This document shows positions 1 to 9,129 of a DNA stretch of 58,432 nucleotides, piece by piece. The notes under the pieces were generated by a model. That model was not told where the DNA came from. It saw only the letters and a program-made list of their open reading frames with translations, and did not search any database. How positions within the stretch are numbered: the first letter of the stretch is position 1; every line of letters begins with the position of its first letter. Source of the stretch: an uncultured Lachnospiraceae bacterium (lineage in GTDB: Bacteria > Bacillota > Clostridia > Lachnospirales > Lachnospiraceae); NCBI GenBank assembly GCA_947363565.1, contig CANAPP010000016.1, positions 1 to 58,432 on the forward strand, given 5' to 3'. A program made the translations under genes and the position numbers.

Positions 1-112
1 CTAAAAATGGCTACAGGCCGCAGAAAATAAGGGTTTTCGGACAGGCTGAGGGGGGTATAAAACGCATAGCAGATTATCTAACAGAAAGATGAGAAAGAGA
101 CAGGAGGAAGAT

Positions 113-3100
113 ATGATGGTCAGAAAAAGTAAGCTTGGGTACCTGATTATATTGACGGTCGGGCTGCTTGCCGTCAATATGCCGCTCTCTGCGCAGGCGA
201 AGGAGATAGCTGCGGAGACAGAGGTTAAAGTGCCGGTAGAAGAGGAAGAGAGGGAATTAGAGAAAAAAACTGTTCCGGAGTCAGTAAGCCCGGATAGTGA
301 AAGCTCAGAAGAGCCTGAGATCCAAAAAGGAGTGAAAAAGGTGAAGGAAAGAGCAGTAAGCCCGCAGGCAGATGATTCCGACAAATCAGCCGGACTGTTC
401 TTTGAATGGTTAAGTCAAGTGCCTGCAGAAGAGAAGGTGTATACTGCAGGCGGCGGCCAGATCACATGGACGCCGGTATTGGAAGGAGGCAAGGTTGTCA
501 GCGGAACGGTCAGATTAGAGAATGCGGTTATTGACAGTACAGGAATGGGGATCAATTTTCCTGTGCCGATTGATATTCAAGTAGAGGGAGAGAACCAGAT
601 CACGTCAAAGGGCATAGGGATATATTTGGCAGACGGAGCGACTGGAAACGCCCTGGATCTGCATATAACCGGTTCCGGATCCTTAAAGATCAATAGTCAG
701 GGAAATGGTATACAAACGCAGGGAGATATTGCAGTGGATACAGTGCGTCTTGAAATCATGTACGGGGCGCAGGGAACAAGCGGCAGTGGCCTGTTTTCAC
801 AAGGCGGCGACGTTGTAGTGAAAGACTGCGATTATGTAAAAGTAAAAAACAATCCGGGGATTGGAAACAGCAACGGCGCTGTCCGTTCTTCTCAATCCGG
901 AAACGGGACAATCAGAATCGAGAACAGCCATGCCATTATCATCAACGATAGCGGGGAAGCGCTATCTGCAATCGTCGGGAAGATTGAGCTGATATCCAGC
1001 GATGTGAGGGCAATCGGCAAGACGTCGGATGCATCGGGTGTACTTGCCTTTAACCAATGTACAGTGGACGGAGGGACACTGTTTGCCCAAAATACAGGGG
1101 AGGGCGGTCTGGAAATACCGTCAGTTTGGTCAAGACCATTAGTAGGGAGCAACAGTGCAGTTATCTACGGCGCCCAGGATAGGAGCAGACTGCCCCTCGA
1201 AGGTGACATAGTGTGGTATATCGGCTGCTCTTACGATGAAGGTGCGGATAAGGTAATCGTGCCGGGCGGAGGATTTATCTTTGGCGATGTGGTATGGAAT
1301 GACAATATGCGCCTGGGGGAAGGAAAGGGTATCTCTGTTGGCAGATACAGCACGACAGCCTCTTCCCTTACGATTCCTGAGGACACTACAGTGGATATGC
1401 CCGCGGGCAGTAAGATTAATGTTGTCTATAGCGATTCTAATACAAAAAGCTCGTTGATCATTGATGGAACACTAAATGTAACGGAAGGATGTACGATAAA
1501 TAATAATTCCAATTCGACCCTTATCAACAATGGAACCGTGAATGTAAAAGATCAGGCTGAGGTATGGAATATGCCGGATGCTGCATTTATCAACAATGGA
1601 GTTTTAGCTGTACAGGACGGAGGGAAATGCTATAATGCGTATAGTACTGCGAGCAGTGCCGGAGGCACGTTTCAGAATAAAGGTGAGATAAATATATCGG
1701 AAACGGGAATATTCCAAAATCAGAACAGGCTGGAAAACAGCGGGATAATCAATACAACCGGTAATTTTTCAACGATTAAGACGACGGGATATCCAAGTAC
1801 CGTTGACAATAACGGCGAGATCAATGGATTTTTAATAGAGTGCCATGATGATTCATATGTGAATATCGCAAATGGAAAAACAGTTCTAAAACAGGGACAG
1901 ACATTGACGCTTGGAGCGGGAGTTGCTGGAAGTGGAGCAATGGGCCGGATACTGAAGGTTCAGGACGGCGCCGAACTGATCATAGAAGAAGGGGCGGTCG
2001 TAGACGCAAAAACACATGTGACAGAGGATACAGTCGCAGATTTCATAGATTTAAGTGATAAAATGGTGGTAAACGGAGAACTTTGGCTGCCCGACAATAC
2101 GCCCGGGGAGGTTTTGGACAAAATCGCGGATAATATCACCGGAAACGGCACGGTTCAGTCCGGTTCTGCAGAAAAATATATCGTTACCATAAGCATAGGA
2201 GAGGAATTAAAAACTCAGCTAATCGAGCAGGGCGGCACCGTAACACTGCCAAAAGATCCGGTCAGAGACGGATATAACTTTGGCGGGTGGTATGTGGCAG
2301 ATGGAGATGGATTTAAAGAATATGACGGCCAGTCACAGATCCAGCAGTCAATAAAGATCCTGTCTAAATGGATCACCGTTAACGCATGGGCTGAGCCGCT
2401 TACCATAGAAAGCTGGAGCTACGGGGCAAAGGCAAATAAACCGAAGGCAACCCCCAAATATGGAGAAAAAGTCACCTATATCTACAGCAGTAGTGCAGAC
2501 GGAGAATTTACAGATACCGTGCCGGAGGATGCCGGGACGTGGTATGTAAAAGCCGCTGTAGAAGCTTTTGAAGAGGGCCTTGGCGGCTGGACTTCCCTTG
2601 AGAGTGATCCGGTTTCTTTCGAGATTAATCCGAAGACATATGAGGACGGCGGCAGCATCACGGTTTCCGAGATAAAAAGCGAGGAAGACATAAAAAATAT
2701 CGTAATTAAAGACGGAGAAAAAGTACTGACCGAGAATGAAGACTATACGGTGTCAACGTCGGAAGATGACAAAAAGGTGACGATAACCATTACTTTTAAA
2801 GGCAACTATGACGGGACAGTGGAAAAGAAATGGGAGAAGCCAGAACCCGATACGCCAGACAAACCGGACACCCCGGATCAGCCAGACCAGCCGGACACAC
2901 CAGATCAGCCGGACACGCCGGATACCCCGGATCAGCCAGACCAGCCGGACAAACCTGGACAGCCAGACACGCCAGACAAACCGGATAAGCCGGATACCCC
3001 GGACACACCAGATCAGCCAGACACGCCAGACGTTCCCGAAAACCCCGGTGGATCAGAAACTCCGGCATCAAAACCTGACATTACCAAAGCCACAGCCGCC

Positions 3101-3676
3101 CTCAACGCCAATGCAAAAGCAGCCCCATCCGGCGGCCGGCTCAAAATCACTTGGGGCAAGGTCAGCCAGGCAGACGGTTACGATATCTACGCAGAAAAGT
3201 GCGGCAAGAAGGCAAAGCTTGTAAAAAGCATCAAAGGTAGCCAAAAGACCAGCTTTTCCATAATCAAGATCGGCAAAAAGAAGGTCAGCCCCAAAACTTC
3301 CTACAAGACCCAGATCCGTGCCTACCGCATCGTAAACGGGAAAAAGGAGATTATTGCCAAGAGCCTTACGCTCCACACCGCCGGGGAAAACCAGAAAGGT
3401 TATACCAACGCCAGGAGCTTAAAAGTATCAAAGACAAAGCTTACCCTGAAAAAGGGCGCGGTGAAGAAATTTGCCGTCAGCACGGTAAAGCAGAACAGCA
3501 AAAAGAAGTTGTTTCCCAAGAGCCATATCGCTCCGTACCGCTACTACTCCACGGACGGAAGCGTAGCGTCCGTATCGAAGAACGGAACCATCAAAGGGAA
3601 GAAAAAAGGAAGCTGCACCATATATGCCGTGGCGGCCAACGGCGTGAAGAAAGGAATTAAAGTGACCGTAAAATAA
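113..3676 (+). CDS. Large secreted surface protein with repeats and MBG/FnIII-like tail
   Basis: A 1187-residue exported protein. I chose the ATG at 113 (116 is also possible) because an AGGAGG at 102-107 lies 5-8 nt upstream. The N-terminus has a positively charged stretch, a hydrophobic core (YLIILTVGLLAVNM) and an AQA-like cleavage site near residue 30. An acidic Glu-rich segment follows, then a long Asn/Gly-rich region (about 100-680) resembling a parallel beta-helix. Next come a Listeria-Bacteroides-type repeat (about 690-750, GYNFGGWYV), an MBG-like module ending in FKGNYDGTVEKKW, a Pro-Asp-Thr linker, a fibronectin-III-like domain and a Lys-rich Big_2-like tail. There is no LPxTG motif or SLH domain, so cell-wall attachment is uncertain. 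Adhesion or matrix binding is a guess. It is a single gene closed by a hairpin terminator. Confidence 0.8.
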   Translation: MMVRKSKLGYLIILTVGLLAVNMPLSAQAKEIAAETEVKVPVEEEERELEKKTVPESVSPDSESSEEPEIQKGVKKVKERAVSPQADDSDKSAGLFFEWLSQVPAEEKVYTAGGGQITWTPVLEGGKVVSGTVRLENAVIDSTGMGINFPVPIDIQVEGENQITSKGIGIYLADGATGNALDLHITGSGSLKINSQGNGIQTQGDIAVDTVRLEIMYGAQGTSGSGLFSQGGDVVVKDCDYVKVKNNPGIGNSNGAVRSSQSGNGTIRIENSHAIIINDSGEALSAIVGKIELISSDVRAIGKTSDASGVLAFNQCTVDGGTLFAQNTGEGGLEIPSVWSRPLVGSNSAVIYGAQDRSRLPLEGDIVWYIGCSYDEGADKVIVPGGGFIFGDVVWNDNMRLGEGKGISVGRYSTTASSLTIPEDTTVDMPAGSKINVVYSDSNTKSSLIIDGTLNVTEGCTINNNSNSTLINNGTVNVKDQAEVWNMPDAAFINNGVLAVQDGGKCYNAYSTASSAGGTFQNKGEINISETGIFQNQNRLENSGIINTTGNFSTIKTTGYPSTVDNNGEINGFLIECHDDSYVNIANGKTVLKQGQTLTLGAGVAGSGAMGRILKVQDGAELIIEEGAVVDAKTHVTEDTVADFIDLSDKMVVNGELWLPDNTPGEVLDKIADNITGNGTVQSGSAEKYIVTISIGEELKTQLIEQGGTVTLPKDPVRDGYNFGGWYVADGDGFKEYDGQSQIQQSIKILSKWITVNAWAEPLTIESWSYGAKANKPKATPKYGEKVTYIYSSSADGEFTDTVPEDAGTWYVKAAVEAFEEGLGGWTSLESDPVSFEINPKTYEDGGSITVSEIKSEEDIKNIVIKDGEKVLTENEDYTVSTSEDDKKVTITITFKGNYDGTVEKKWEKPEPDTPDKPDTPDQPDQPDTPDQPDTPDTPDQPDQPDKPGQPDTPDKPDKPDTPDTPDQPDTPDVPENPGGSETPASKPDITKATAALNANAKAAPSGGRLKITWGKVSQADGYDIYAEKCGKKAKLVKSIKGSQKTSFSIIKIGKKKVSPKTSYKTQIRAYRIVNGKKEIIAKSLTLHTAGENQKGYTNARSLKVSKTKLTLKKGAVKKFAVSTVKQNSKKKLFPKSHIAPYRYYSTDGSVASVSKNGTIKGKKKGSCTIYAVAANGVKKGIKVTVK
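2846..3031 (+). repeat. Pro-Asp-Thr/Gln/Lys tandem repeat linker
   Basis: About 62 codons (residues 912-973 of the surface protein) encode PDTPD/PDQPD/PDKPD units of three or six residues. This is a typical extended wall-spanning linker. The near-identical codons make it prone to slippage and length variation. Confidence 0.85.
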
Positions 3677-3696
3677 AAGTCGGCCATAACATAAAG

Positions 3697-3735
3697 CTGC
3701 TCCGGATATTGTTTTGTCCGGGGCAGTATCTTTTT
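3697..3735 (+). terminator. Rho-independent terminator of the surface protein gene
   Basis: CTGCTCCGGA (3697-3706) pairs with TCCGGGGCAG (3717-3726) with one T-G wobble and a 10-nt loop. The stem is followed by TATCTTTTT. It isolates the surface gene from the fatty acid operon. Confidence 0.75.
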
Positions 3736-3763
3736 GAAGAAAACCGACAGAAAAAATAATTTT

Positions 3764-3780
3764 ATTTTGATTATCAAAAT
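3764..3780 (+). promoter_or_regulatory. FabT-type operator 1
   Basis: ATTTTGATTATCAAAAT is a perfect 8-1-8 palindrome ending 2 nt before the -35 box of the fab promoter. Its core TTTGA-TTA-TCAAA matches the operator I recall for FabT, the MarR-family fatty acid repressor of streptococci and lactococci. A FabT-like gene closes the same operon, so feedback repression by long-chain acyl-ACP is inferred. Confidence 0.75.
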
Positions 3781-3782
3781 AC

Positions 3783-3811
3783 TTGACAAACAAAATATTT
3801 AGATATATACT
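3783..3811 (+). promoter_or_regulatory. Promoter of the fatty acid synthesis operon
   Basis: TTGACA at 3783-3788 and TATACT at 3806-3811 are separated by 17 nt, a near-consensus vegetative promoter. It is bracketed by two operator-like palindromes, and fabH starts about 60 nt downstream of the expected transcription start. Confidence 0.75.
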
Positions 3812-3823
3812 TTGAAAGTCAAA
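3811..3823 (+). promoter_or_regulatory. FabT-type operator 2
   Basis: TTTGAAAGTCAAA has the same 5-3-5 architecture as operator 1 and lies across the end of the -10 box and the likely start site. A repressor bound here would block polymerase directly. Confidence 0.6.
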
Positions 3824-3880
3824 ATTATTTAAGTTCAAAATAAATGTGTCCTATCCGGCGCAGAAATAAGAGGAATACAT

Positions 3881-4846
3881 ATGACAGGAATCATCTGCGG
3901 GACGGGTTCATATGCGCCGTCCTATATAATGGATAACAATGAGATAGCAACAATGGTCGAGACAAGCGACGAATGGATCAGGGAACGTACCGGGGTAGCC
4001 ACGAGGCATATCATCAAAGACGAGACGACGGTATCCATGGCCTGCGAAGCGGCAAAAAGGGCGCTTGACGACGGGGGAGTTAAGGGAGAAGAAGTGGATC
4101 TTATCATCGTATCCACCATATCCTCCAACGTCATCCTGCCCTGCACGGCCTGTGAGGTTCAAAAGGAACTGGGAGCGATGAATGCCACCTGCTTTGACAT
4201 GAGCGCGGCGTGCAGCGGATTTGTTCTGGCGTACAACACCGCATTGGCGTATCTGTCCGGCGGTATGTATAAGACAGCGCTGATCATCGGGAGCGAGAGC
4301 CTGTCGAATCTTACGAACTGGAAAGACAGGGGCACCTGTATCTTGTTCGGAGACGGTGCAGGGGCGGCAGTGATGCGTGCGAAAGAAGGCAGGATGTATC
4401 TGCCCGTCACCCATTCTGACGGAATGAAAGGAAAAGCACTCACCTGCTTAAGCCGCCATACGAAAGTCAGCCCGGAGCGCATGACAGACCCGGAATACTA
4501 TATGCAGATGGATGGGCAGGCAGTGTTCAAATTTGCAGTGAAGAAAGTGCCGGAAGCCGTGAACGAGGTATTGGAGAAGAACCATATAGATAAGAAAGAG
4601 ATAGACTGGTATATCATGCATCAGGCAAACCGCCGCATTGTGGAGGCAGTGGCCAAGCGCCTTGACGAGCCCATAGAAAAATTCCCGATGAACCTTCAGG
4701 AATACGGCAACACATCCTCCGCCAGCATCGGCATCCTTCTGGATGAGATGAAGCGTGACAAAAGATTAAAGAGCGGTCAAAAAATCGTTATCGCAGGCTT
4801 CGGCGCAGGACTGACATGGGGGGCATCGGTATTAGACTGGATTTAG
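3881..4846 (+). CDS. fabH: Beta-ketoacyl-ACP synthase III
   Basis: Starts fatty acid synthesis by condensing an acyl-CoA primer with malonyl-ACP in the cytoplasm. The 321-residue length is normal for FabH. The thiolase-fold Cys-His-Asn triad is visible: Cys111 in SAACSGF, His in HQANRR and Asn in YGNTSSAS. The C-terminal GFGAGLTWGA glycine-rich motif is also typical. It is the first gene of the operon, downstream of a FabT-flanked promoter. A 139-nt gap before acpP contains an imperfect stem-loop but no clear terminator. Confidence 0.95.
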   Translation: MTGIICGTGSYAPSYIMDNNEIATMVETSDEWIRERTGVATRHIIKDETTVSMACEAAKRALDDGGVKGEEVDLIIVSTISSNVILPCTACEVQKELGAMNATCFDMSAACSGFVLAYNTALAYLSGGMYKTALIIGSESLSNLTNWKDRGTCILFGDGAGAAVMRAKEGRMYLPVTHSDGMKGKALTCLSRHTKVSPERMTDPEYYMQMDGQAVFKFAVKKVPEAVNEVLEKNHIDKKEIDWYIMHQANRRIVEAVAKRLDEPIEKFPMNLQEYGNTSSASIGILLDEMKRDKRLKSGQKIVIAGFGAGLTWGASVLDWI

Positions 4847-4985
4847 CCCGTTTACACGGCGCGCCGGTTAAGAGCCACGAAAAGTTTATTGTAATAAACC
4901 GGCTGATCCCGCCCAAAGAAGTCCGGGCAGTGAGGGAAAAGCGCAGGTTTATAGATAACAACAAAAAAGCAGAGAAAAGGAGAAA

Positions 4986-5216
4986 ATGAAAATGTTTGAA
5001 GAAATGAAAGAGTTAATCGCAGAAGGACTGAATATCGACGAGAGCAAGATCACAGAGGAGTCTTCGTTCAAGGATGATCTCGGTGCGGATTCCCTGGATT
5101 TATTTGAGCTTGTGATGAGCTTAGAAGACAAATATGACGTTGAGATTCCTTCCGAGGAATTAGAGAAGCTCCTGACCGTAGGAGATGTAATCAAATATAT
5201 CGAAGAACACAAATAA
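4986..5216 (+). CDS. acpP: Acyl carrier protein
   Basis: A 76-residue acidic protein carrying growing acyl chains on a 4'-phosphopantetheine arm. The attachment serine is Ser36 in [10 protein letters not shown]. Length and helical pattern are those of a canonical bacterial ACP. The ATG at 4986 is preceded by AAAAGGAGAAA. It lies between fabH and fabK, with which it must cooperate. Confidence 0.96.
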   Translation: MKMFEEMKELIAEGLNIDESKITEESSFKDDLGADSLDLFELVMSLEDKYDVEIPSEELEKLLTVGDVIKYIEEHK

Positions 5217-5235
5217 GAAAAGAGAGGTTTTAAAG

Positions 5236-6174
5236 ATGCAGACAGAAGTGACCAGATTACTTGGAATTGAATATCCGATCATTCAGGGCGGTATGGCATG
5301 GGTAGCCGAATATCACCTTGCGTCAGCAGTGTCGAACGCGGGCGGGCTCGGACTTATCGGCGCCGCCAGCGCTCCGGCTGAATGGGTGAGAGAGCAGATT
5401 AAAAAAGCAAAAGAACTTACGGATAAACCGTTCGGGGTTAATATCATGCTGATGAGCCCATACGCAGATGAGGTTGCAGAAATCGTCGCACAGGAAGGTG
5501 TCAAGGTCGTTACGACTGGAGCCGGCAATCCGGAAAAGTACATGAAGATGTGGAAAGAAGCAGGAGTGAAGGTCATTCCGGTAGTTGCTTCTGTCGCGCT
5601 TGCAAAACGTATGGAAAGAAGCGGAGCAGACGCAGTAGTAGCCGAGGGCTGTGAGGCCGGAGGACATATCGGAGAGAGTACGACGATGGTACTGGTCCCG
5701 CAGGTTGCAGATGCGGTAAATATACCGGTGATCGCGGCGGGCGGTATCGCGGACGGAAGAGGAATTGCAGCGGCATTTATGCTGGGAGCAAAGGGTGTGC
5801 AGATGGGAACACATTTTGTGGTGACAGATGAATCCCAGGTACATGACAATTATAAAGAACGGATCATCAAAGCGAGAGATATTGACTCAAGGGTGACAGG
5901 GAGAACTACCGGACATCCGGTCAGGGCGCTCCGCAATGAGATGACAAAACAGTACATTGAATTAGAAAATAAAGGCGCAAGCTTTGAAGAATTAGAGCAG
6001 TTGACACTGGGAGGACTGCGGAGGGCTGTCGTGGACGGCGACGTAGTAAACGGAAGTGTCATGTCAGGACAGATTGCCGGTATGGTAAAAGAAAGAATGT
6101 CCTGTAAGGAGCTGATCGATAAATTAGTGAGAGAGACAGACGAGATTATCGGAGGAAAAGGTTTTTATGAGTAA
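5236..6174 (+). CDS. fabK: FMN-dependent enoyl-ACP reductase (FabK)
   Basis: Probably catalyses the last step of each elongation cycle, reducing trans-2-enoyl-ACP with an FMN cofactor. The 312-residue TIM barrel begins with the family signature YPIIQGGMAWV and contains EGCEAGGHIGE and the phosphate-binding AAGGIADGRG and GAKGVQMGTHF segments. Homologues are often labelled nitronate monooxygenase, but position between acpP and fabD supports FabK. No fabI or fabL is seen here. Its end overlaps fabD by 8 nt, suggesting translational coupling. Confidence 0.92.
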   Translation: MQTEVTRLLGIEYPIIQGGMAWVAEYHLASAVSNAGGLGLIGAASAPAEWVREQIKKAKELTDKPFGVNIMLMSPYADEVAEIVAQEGVKVVTTGAGNPEKYMKMWKEAGVKVIPVVASVALAKRMERSGADAVVAEGCEAGGHIGESTTMVLVPQVADAVNIPVIAAGGIADGRGIAAAFMLGAKGVQMGTHFVVTDESQVHDNYKERIIKARDIDSRVTGRTTGHPVRALRNEMTKQYIELENKGASFEELEQLTLGGLRRAVVDGDVVNGSVMSGQIAGMVKERMSCKELIDKLVRETDEIIGGKGFYE

Positions 6175-7087
6175 GACGGTATTTCTTTACCCGGGGCAGG
6201 GCGCCCAGAAAGCAGGGATGGGAAAAGATTTTTACGAAAACAGTTCGTTGGCAAAAGAACTTTACGATGAGGCTTCCGAGACGTTAGGGCTTGATATGAA
6301 AGCACTGTGTTTTGAGGAAAACGATAAGCTGGACCTGACGGAATACACCCAGGCGGCACTGGTAACGACCTGTCTTGCCATGACAAGAGTGATAAAAGAG
6401 GCCGGGCTTAAGGCGGACGTCACCGCAGGTCTCAGTCTCGGAGAGTATGCGGCGATCGCGGCAGCAGGCGGCATGAAAGAGTCGGATGCCATCCGTCTGG
6501 TAAGAAAAAGAGGAATCCTGATGCAAAATACCGTGCCTGCAGGCCAGGGCGCTATGTGTGCCGTGATGGCTATGGAGGCGGAAAAAATAGAGCAGGTGAT
6601 CGCTGAGATAGACGGCGTTACGGTGGCGAACTATAACTGCCCGGGACAGATCGTGATCACCGGAGAAAAGGCGGCGGTAGAGACGGCAGCGGCAGCTCTC
6701 AAAGAAGCGGGGGCAAAGCGGACAGTTATGCTCAATGTCAGCGGTCCGTTCCATTCTCCGATGCTTATTCCAGCGGGTGAGGAGCTGAGAAAAGAGCTTG
6801 GACATGTAAAGATGAGTTCCCTTGATATCCCGTATGTCACCAATGTAAACGCGAAGGAAGTGACGGATATCAGTGAGACGAGAGGGCTTTTGGCGAGACA
6901 GGTAAGCTCACCGGTGCGCTGGATGCAGAGCATGGAATATTTAATCGCCCACGGTGCGGACACATTTGTAGAGATTGGGCCGGGAAAGACACTGGCCGGG
7001 TTTATGAAAAAGATCAACCGTGAGGTAAAGGTCTTAAATATCGGTGCATGGGAAGATGTAGAGAAGACAGTATCCGCTCTTAGTTAA
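6167..7087 (+). CDS. fabD: Malonyl-CoA:ACP transacylase
   Basis: Transfers malonyl from CoA to ACP to supply elongation units. The 306-residue protein has the opening motif YPGQGAQ, nucleophile Ser90 in GLSLGEYAA, the QNTVPAGQGAM segment and the catalytic His in VSGPFHSPML. The start overlaps the end of fabK, with GGAGG upstream inside fabK. Confidence 0.96.
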   Translation: MSKTVFLYPGQGAQKAGMGKDFYENSSLAKELYDEASETLGLDMKALCFEENDKLDLTEYTQAALVTTCLAMTRVIKEAGLKADVTAGLSLGEYAAIAAAGGMKESDAIRLVRKRGILMQNTVPAGQGAMCAVMAMEAEKIEQVIAEIDGVTVANYNCPGQIVITGEKAAVETAAAALKEAGAKRTVMLNVSGPFHSPMLIPAGEELRKELGHVKMSSLDIPYVTNVNAKEVTDISETRGLLARQVSSPVRWMQSMEYLIAHGADTFVEIGPGKTLAGFMKKINREVKVLNIGAWEDVEKTVSALS

Positions 7088-7115
7088 GGCGGATAGTTTC
7101 GGAAAGGAAAAACGG

Positions 7116-7856
7116 ATGTTGACAGGAAAGATTGCAGTGGTAACCGGAGCGTCAAGAGGGATTGGCAGGGCCATCGCCCTTAAGCTGGCAAGTAAAGGCG
7201 CGGCAGTTATCGTAAATTATAACGGTTCAGAAGAGAAGGCTCTTGAGGTAAAGCATGAGATCGAGGTTCAGGGCGGCCGCGCCGCCATCTCCCAGTGCGA
7301 TGTGTCTGATTTTGAAAAATGCGAGGCATTTATCACAAGTGTCATCAAAGAATACGGACAGATCGACATTCTTGTGAACAATGCAGGAATTACCAGAGAC
7401 GGCCTTCTGATGAAGATGTCTGAGGAGGACTTTGACAAAGTGGTGGACACGAACCTTAAGGGTGCGTTCAATACCATCCGCTTTGCCAGCAGACAGATGT
7501 TAAAGCAGAGAAAGGGACGCATCATCAATATGGCGTCGGTGGTAGGTGTGACGGGCAATGCAGGTCAGGCCAATTACGCAGCATCGAAAGCAGGAATCAT
7601 CGGGCTTACCAAGGCAGCAGCCAGAGAGCTTGCATCCAGAGGAGTTACGGTCAATGCTATAGCACCTGGGTTTATCGAGACAGACATGACCAATGCCCTT
7701 CCGGAAAAGGTGAAGGAAGCGACCATTTCCCAGATTCCCCTCGGAAAGTTCGGGAAAGCCGAGCATGTAGCAGCGGCAGCAGCTTTCTTAGCTTCTGAGG
7801 AAGCGGAATATATTACGGGCCAGGTACTCTGCGTAGACGGCGGCATGGCGATGTAA
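7116..7856 (+). CDS. fabG: 3-oxoacyl-ACP reductase
   Basis: NADPH-dependent reduction of beta-ketoacyl-ACP in the elongation cycle. This 246-residue short-chain dehydrogenase has the nucleotide motif TGASRGIG (10-17), NNAG (88-91), Ser141, and YxxxK at Tyr154/Lys158 within ANYAASKAG. The C-terminus CVDGGMAM is typical of FabG. AGGAGAGG before the next start links it to fabF. Confidence 0.96.
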   Translation: MLTGKIAVVTGASRGIGRAIALKLASKGAAVIVNYNGSEEKALEVKHEIEVQGGRAAISQCDVSDFEKCEAFITSVIKEYGQIDILVNNAGITRDGLLMKMSEEDFDKVVDTNLKGAFNTIRFASRQMLKQRKGRIINMASVVGVTGNAGQANYAASKAGIIGLTKAAARELASRGVTVNAIAPGFIETDMTNALPEKVKEATISQIPLGKFGKAEHVAAAAAFLASEEAEYITGQVLCVDGGMAM

Positions 7857-7872
7857 GGAGAGGAGAAGCAGG

Positions 7873-9114
7873 ATGAAGAGACGAGTAGTAGTGACAGGAC
7901 TTGGCGCCGTGACGCCGATCGGCAATACGGTGGAGGAGTTCTGGAGCGGAATCAAGGAAGGAAAAACAGGGATCGGGGAGATTACCAGATTCGACACTGC
8001 AGATTATAAAGTAAAGCTGGCGGCAGAAGTAAAAGACTTCAATCCGAAGGAGCGGATGGACGTTAAGGCGGCAAAACGCATGGAACCATTTGCACAGTAT
8101 GCTGTGGCGGCAGCAAAAGAAGCTTATGAGGATTCAGGGCTTGATATGAAGAAAGAAGACCCCTTCCGTGCAGGTGTTATCGTCGGCTCGGGAATCGGAA
8201 GCCTTGAGACCGTAGAGCGGGAATATACGAAGATTCAGACAAAGGGGCCGGGAAAGGTACATCCTTTGATGGTGCCGTTGATGATCTCCAATATGGCGGC
8301 GGGCAATATCTCTATCCAGCTTGGATTTAAGGGGAAATGCACCAATGTAGTGACGGCCTGCGCATCCGGGACCAATTCCATCGGAGATGCTTTTCGGGCA
8401 ATCCAGTATAACGATGCGGACATTATGATCGCCGGAGGATGCGAGAGCTGTATCTGTCCCACAGGTGTAGCAGGATTTACGGGGCTTACCGCGCTTTCCA
8501 CCTCCACAGACCCGAAGCGGGCGTCGATTCCATTTGACAAAGCAAGAGACGGATTTGTGCTGGGCGAAGGAGCCGGAGTGGTAGTGTTAGAGGAGCTTGA
8601 ACATGCGAAGGCGAGAGGTGCGAAGATCTATGCGGAGGTTGCAGGATACGGTGCGACGGGAGACGCATACCACATCACGTCCCCGGCGGAGGACGGCAGC
8701 GGTGCAGCCAAAGCCATGAGCCTTGCGATGGAAGAAGGCGGCGTTGAACCTTCACAGGTAGATTATATCAATGCACACGGAACCAGTACTCATCACAATG
8801 ACTTGTTTGAGACGAGGGCGATCCATCTTGCGCTTGGTGATGCAGCGAAGGATGTAGTGGTCAACTCGACCAAATCTATGATCGGGCATCTTTTAGGAGC
8901 GGCAGGCGGCGTGGAATTCATCGTCTGCGTGAAGTCTATAGAGGACGGATTCATCCATCAGACAGTTGGAACGAAAGATGTCGATCCAGAAGAGTGTGAC
9001 TTGAATTATGCCATCGGCGCGCCGGTTAAAAAGGACATCAACTGCGTACTTACCAATTCCCTTGGATTCGGCGGACACAATGCAACTTTACTTTTGAAAA
9101 AGTACGAAGCATAG
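7873..9114 (+). CDS. fabF: Beta-ketoacyl-ACP synthase II
   Basis: Elongating condensing enzyme that extends acyl-ACP with malonyl-ACP. The 413-residue protein shows the Cys-His-His triad: Cys163 in VTACASGTNS, His in NAHGTST and His in MIGHLLGAAGG. The tail LGFGGHNATLLLKKY is diagnostic. It is the only FabB/F-type enzyme in the operon. Confidence 0.96.
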   Translation: MKRRVVVTGLGAVTPIGNTVEEFWSGIKEGKTGIGEITRFDTADYKVKLAAEVKDFNPKERMDVKAAKRMEPFAQYAVAAAKEAYEDSGLDMKKEDPFRAGVIVGSGIGSLETVEREYTKIQTKGPGKVHPLMVPLMISNMAAGNISIQLGFKGKCTNVVTACASGTNSIGDAFRAIQYNDADIMIAGGCESCICPTGVAGFTGLTALSTSTDPKRASIPFDKARDGFVLGEGAGVVVLEELEHAKARGAKIYAEVAGYGATGDAYHITSPAEDGSGAAKAMSLAMEEGGVEPSQVDYINAHGTSTHHNDLFETRAIHLALGDAAKDVVVNSTKSMIGHLLGAAGGVEFIVCVKSIEDGFIHQTVGTKDVDPEECDLNYAIGAPVKKDINCVLTNSLGFGGHNATLLLKKYEA

Positions 9115-9129
9115 AGGAGAAATTTGAAT

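Noticed and set aside
2808-3224. A second plus-strand frame across the Pro-Asp repeats
   Set aside because: The short repeat unit keeps alternative frames open; translation in the main frame continues through on both sides.
4863-4903. Stem-loop GCCGGTT/AACCGGC between fabH and acpP
   Set aside because: It has no T tract and competes with an inner GTTTATT/AATAAAC stem. acpP must be co-transcribed, so I did not call it a terminator.
5236-6174. Nitronate monooxygenase as the function of the fabK gene
   Set aside because: Position between acpP and fabD in a complete operon lacking fabI strongly favours enoyl-ACP reductase.
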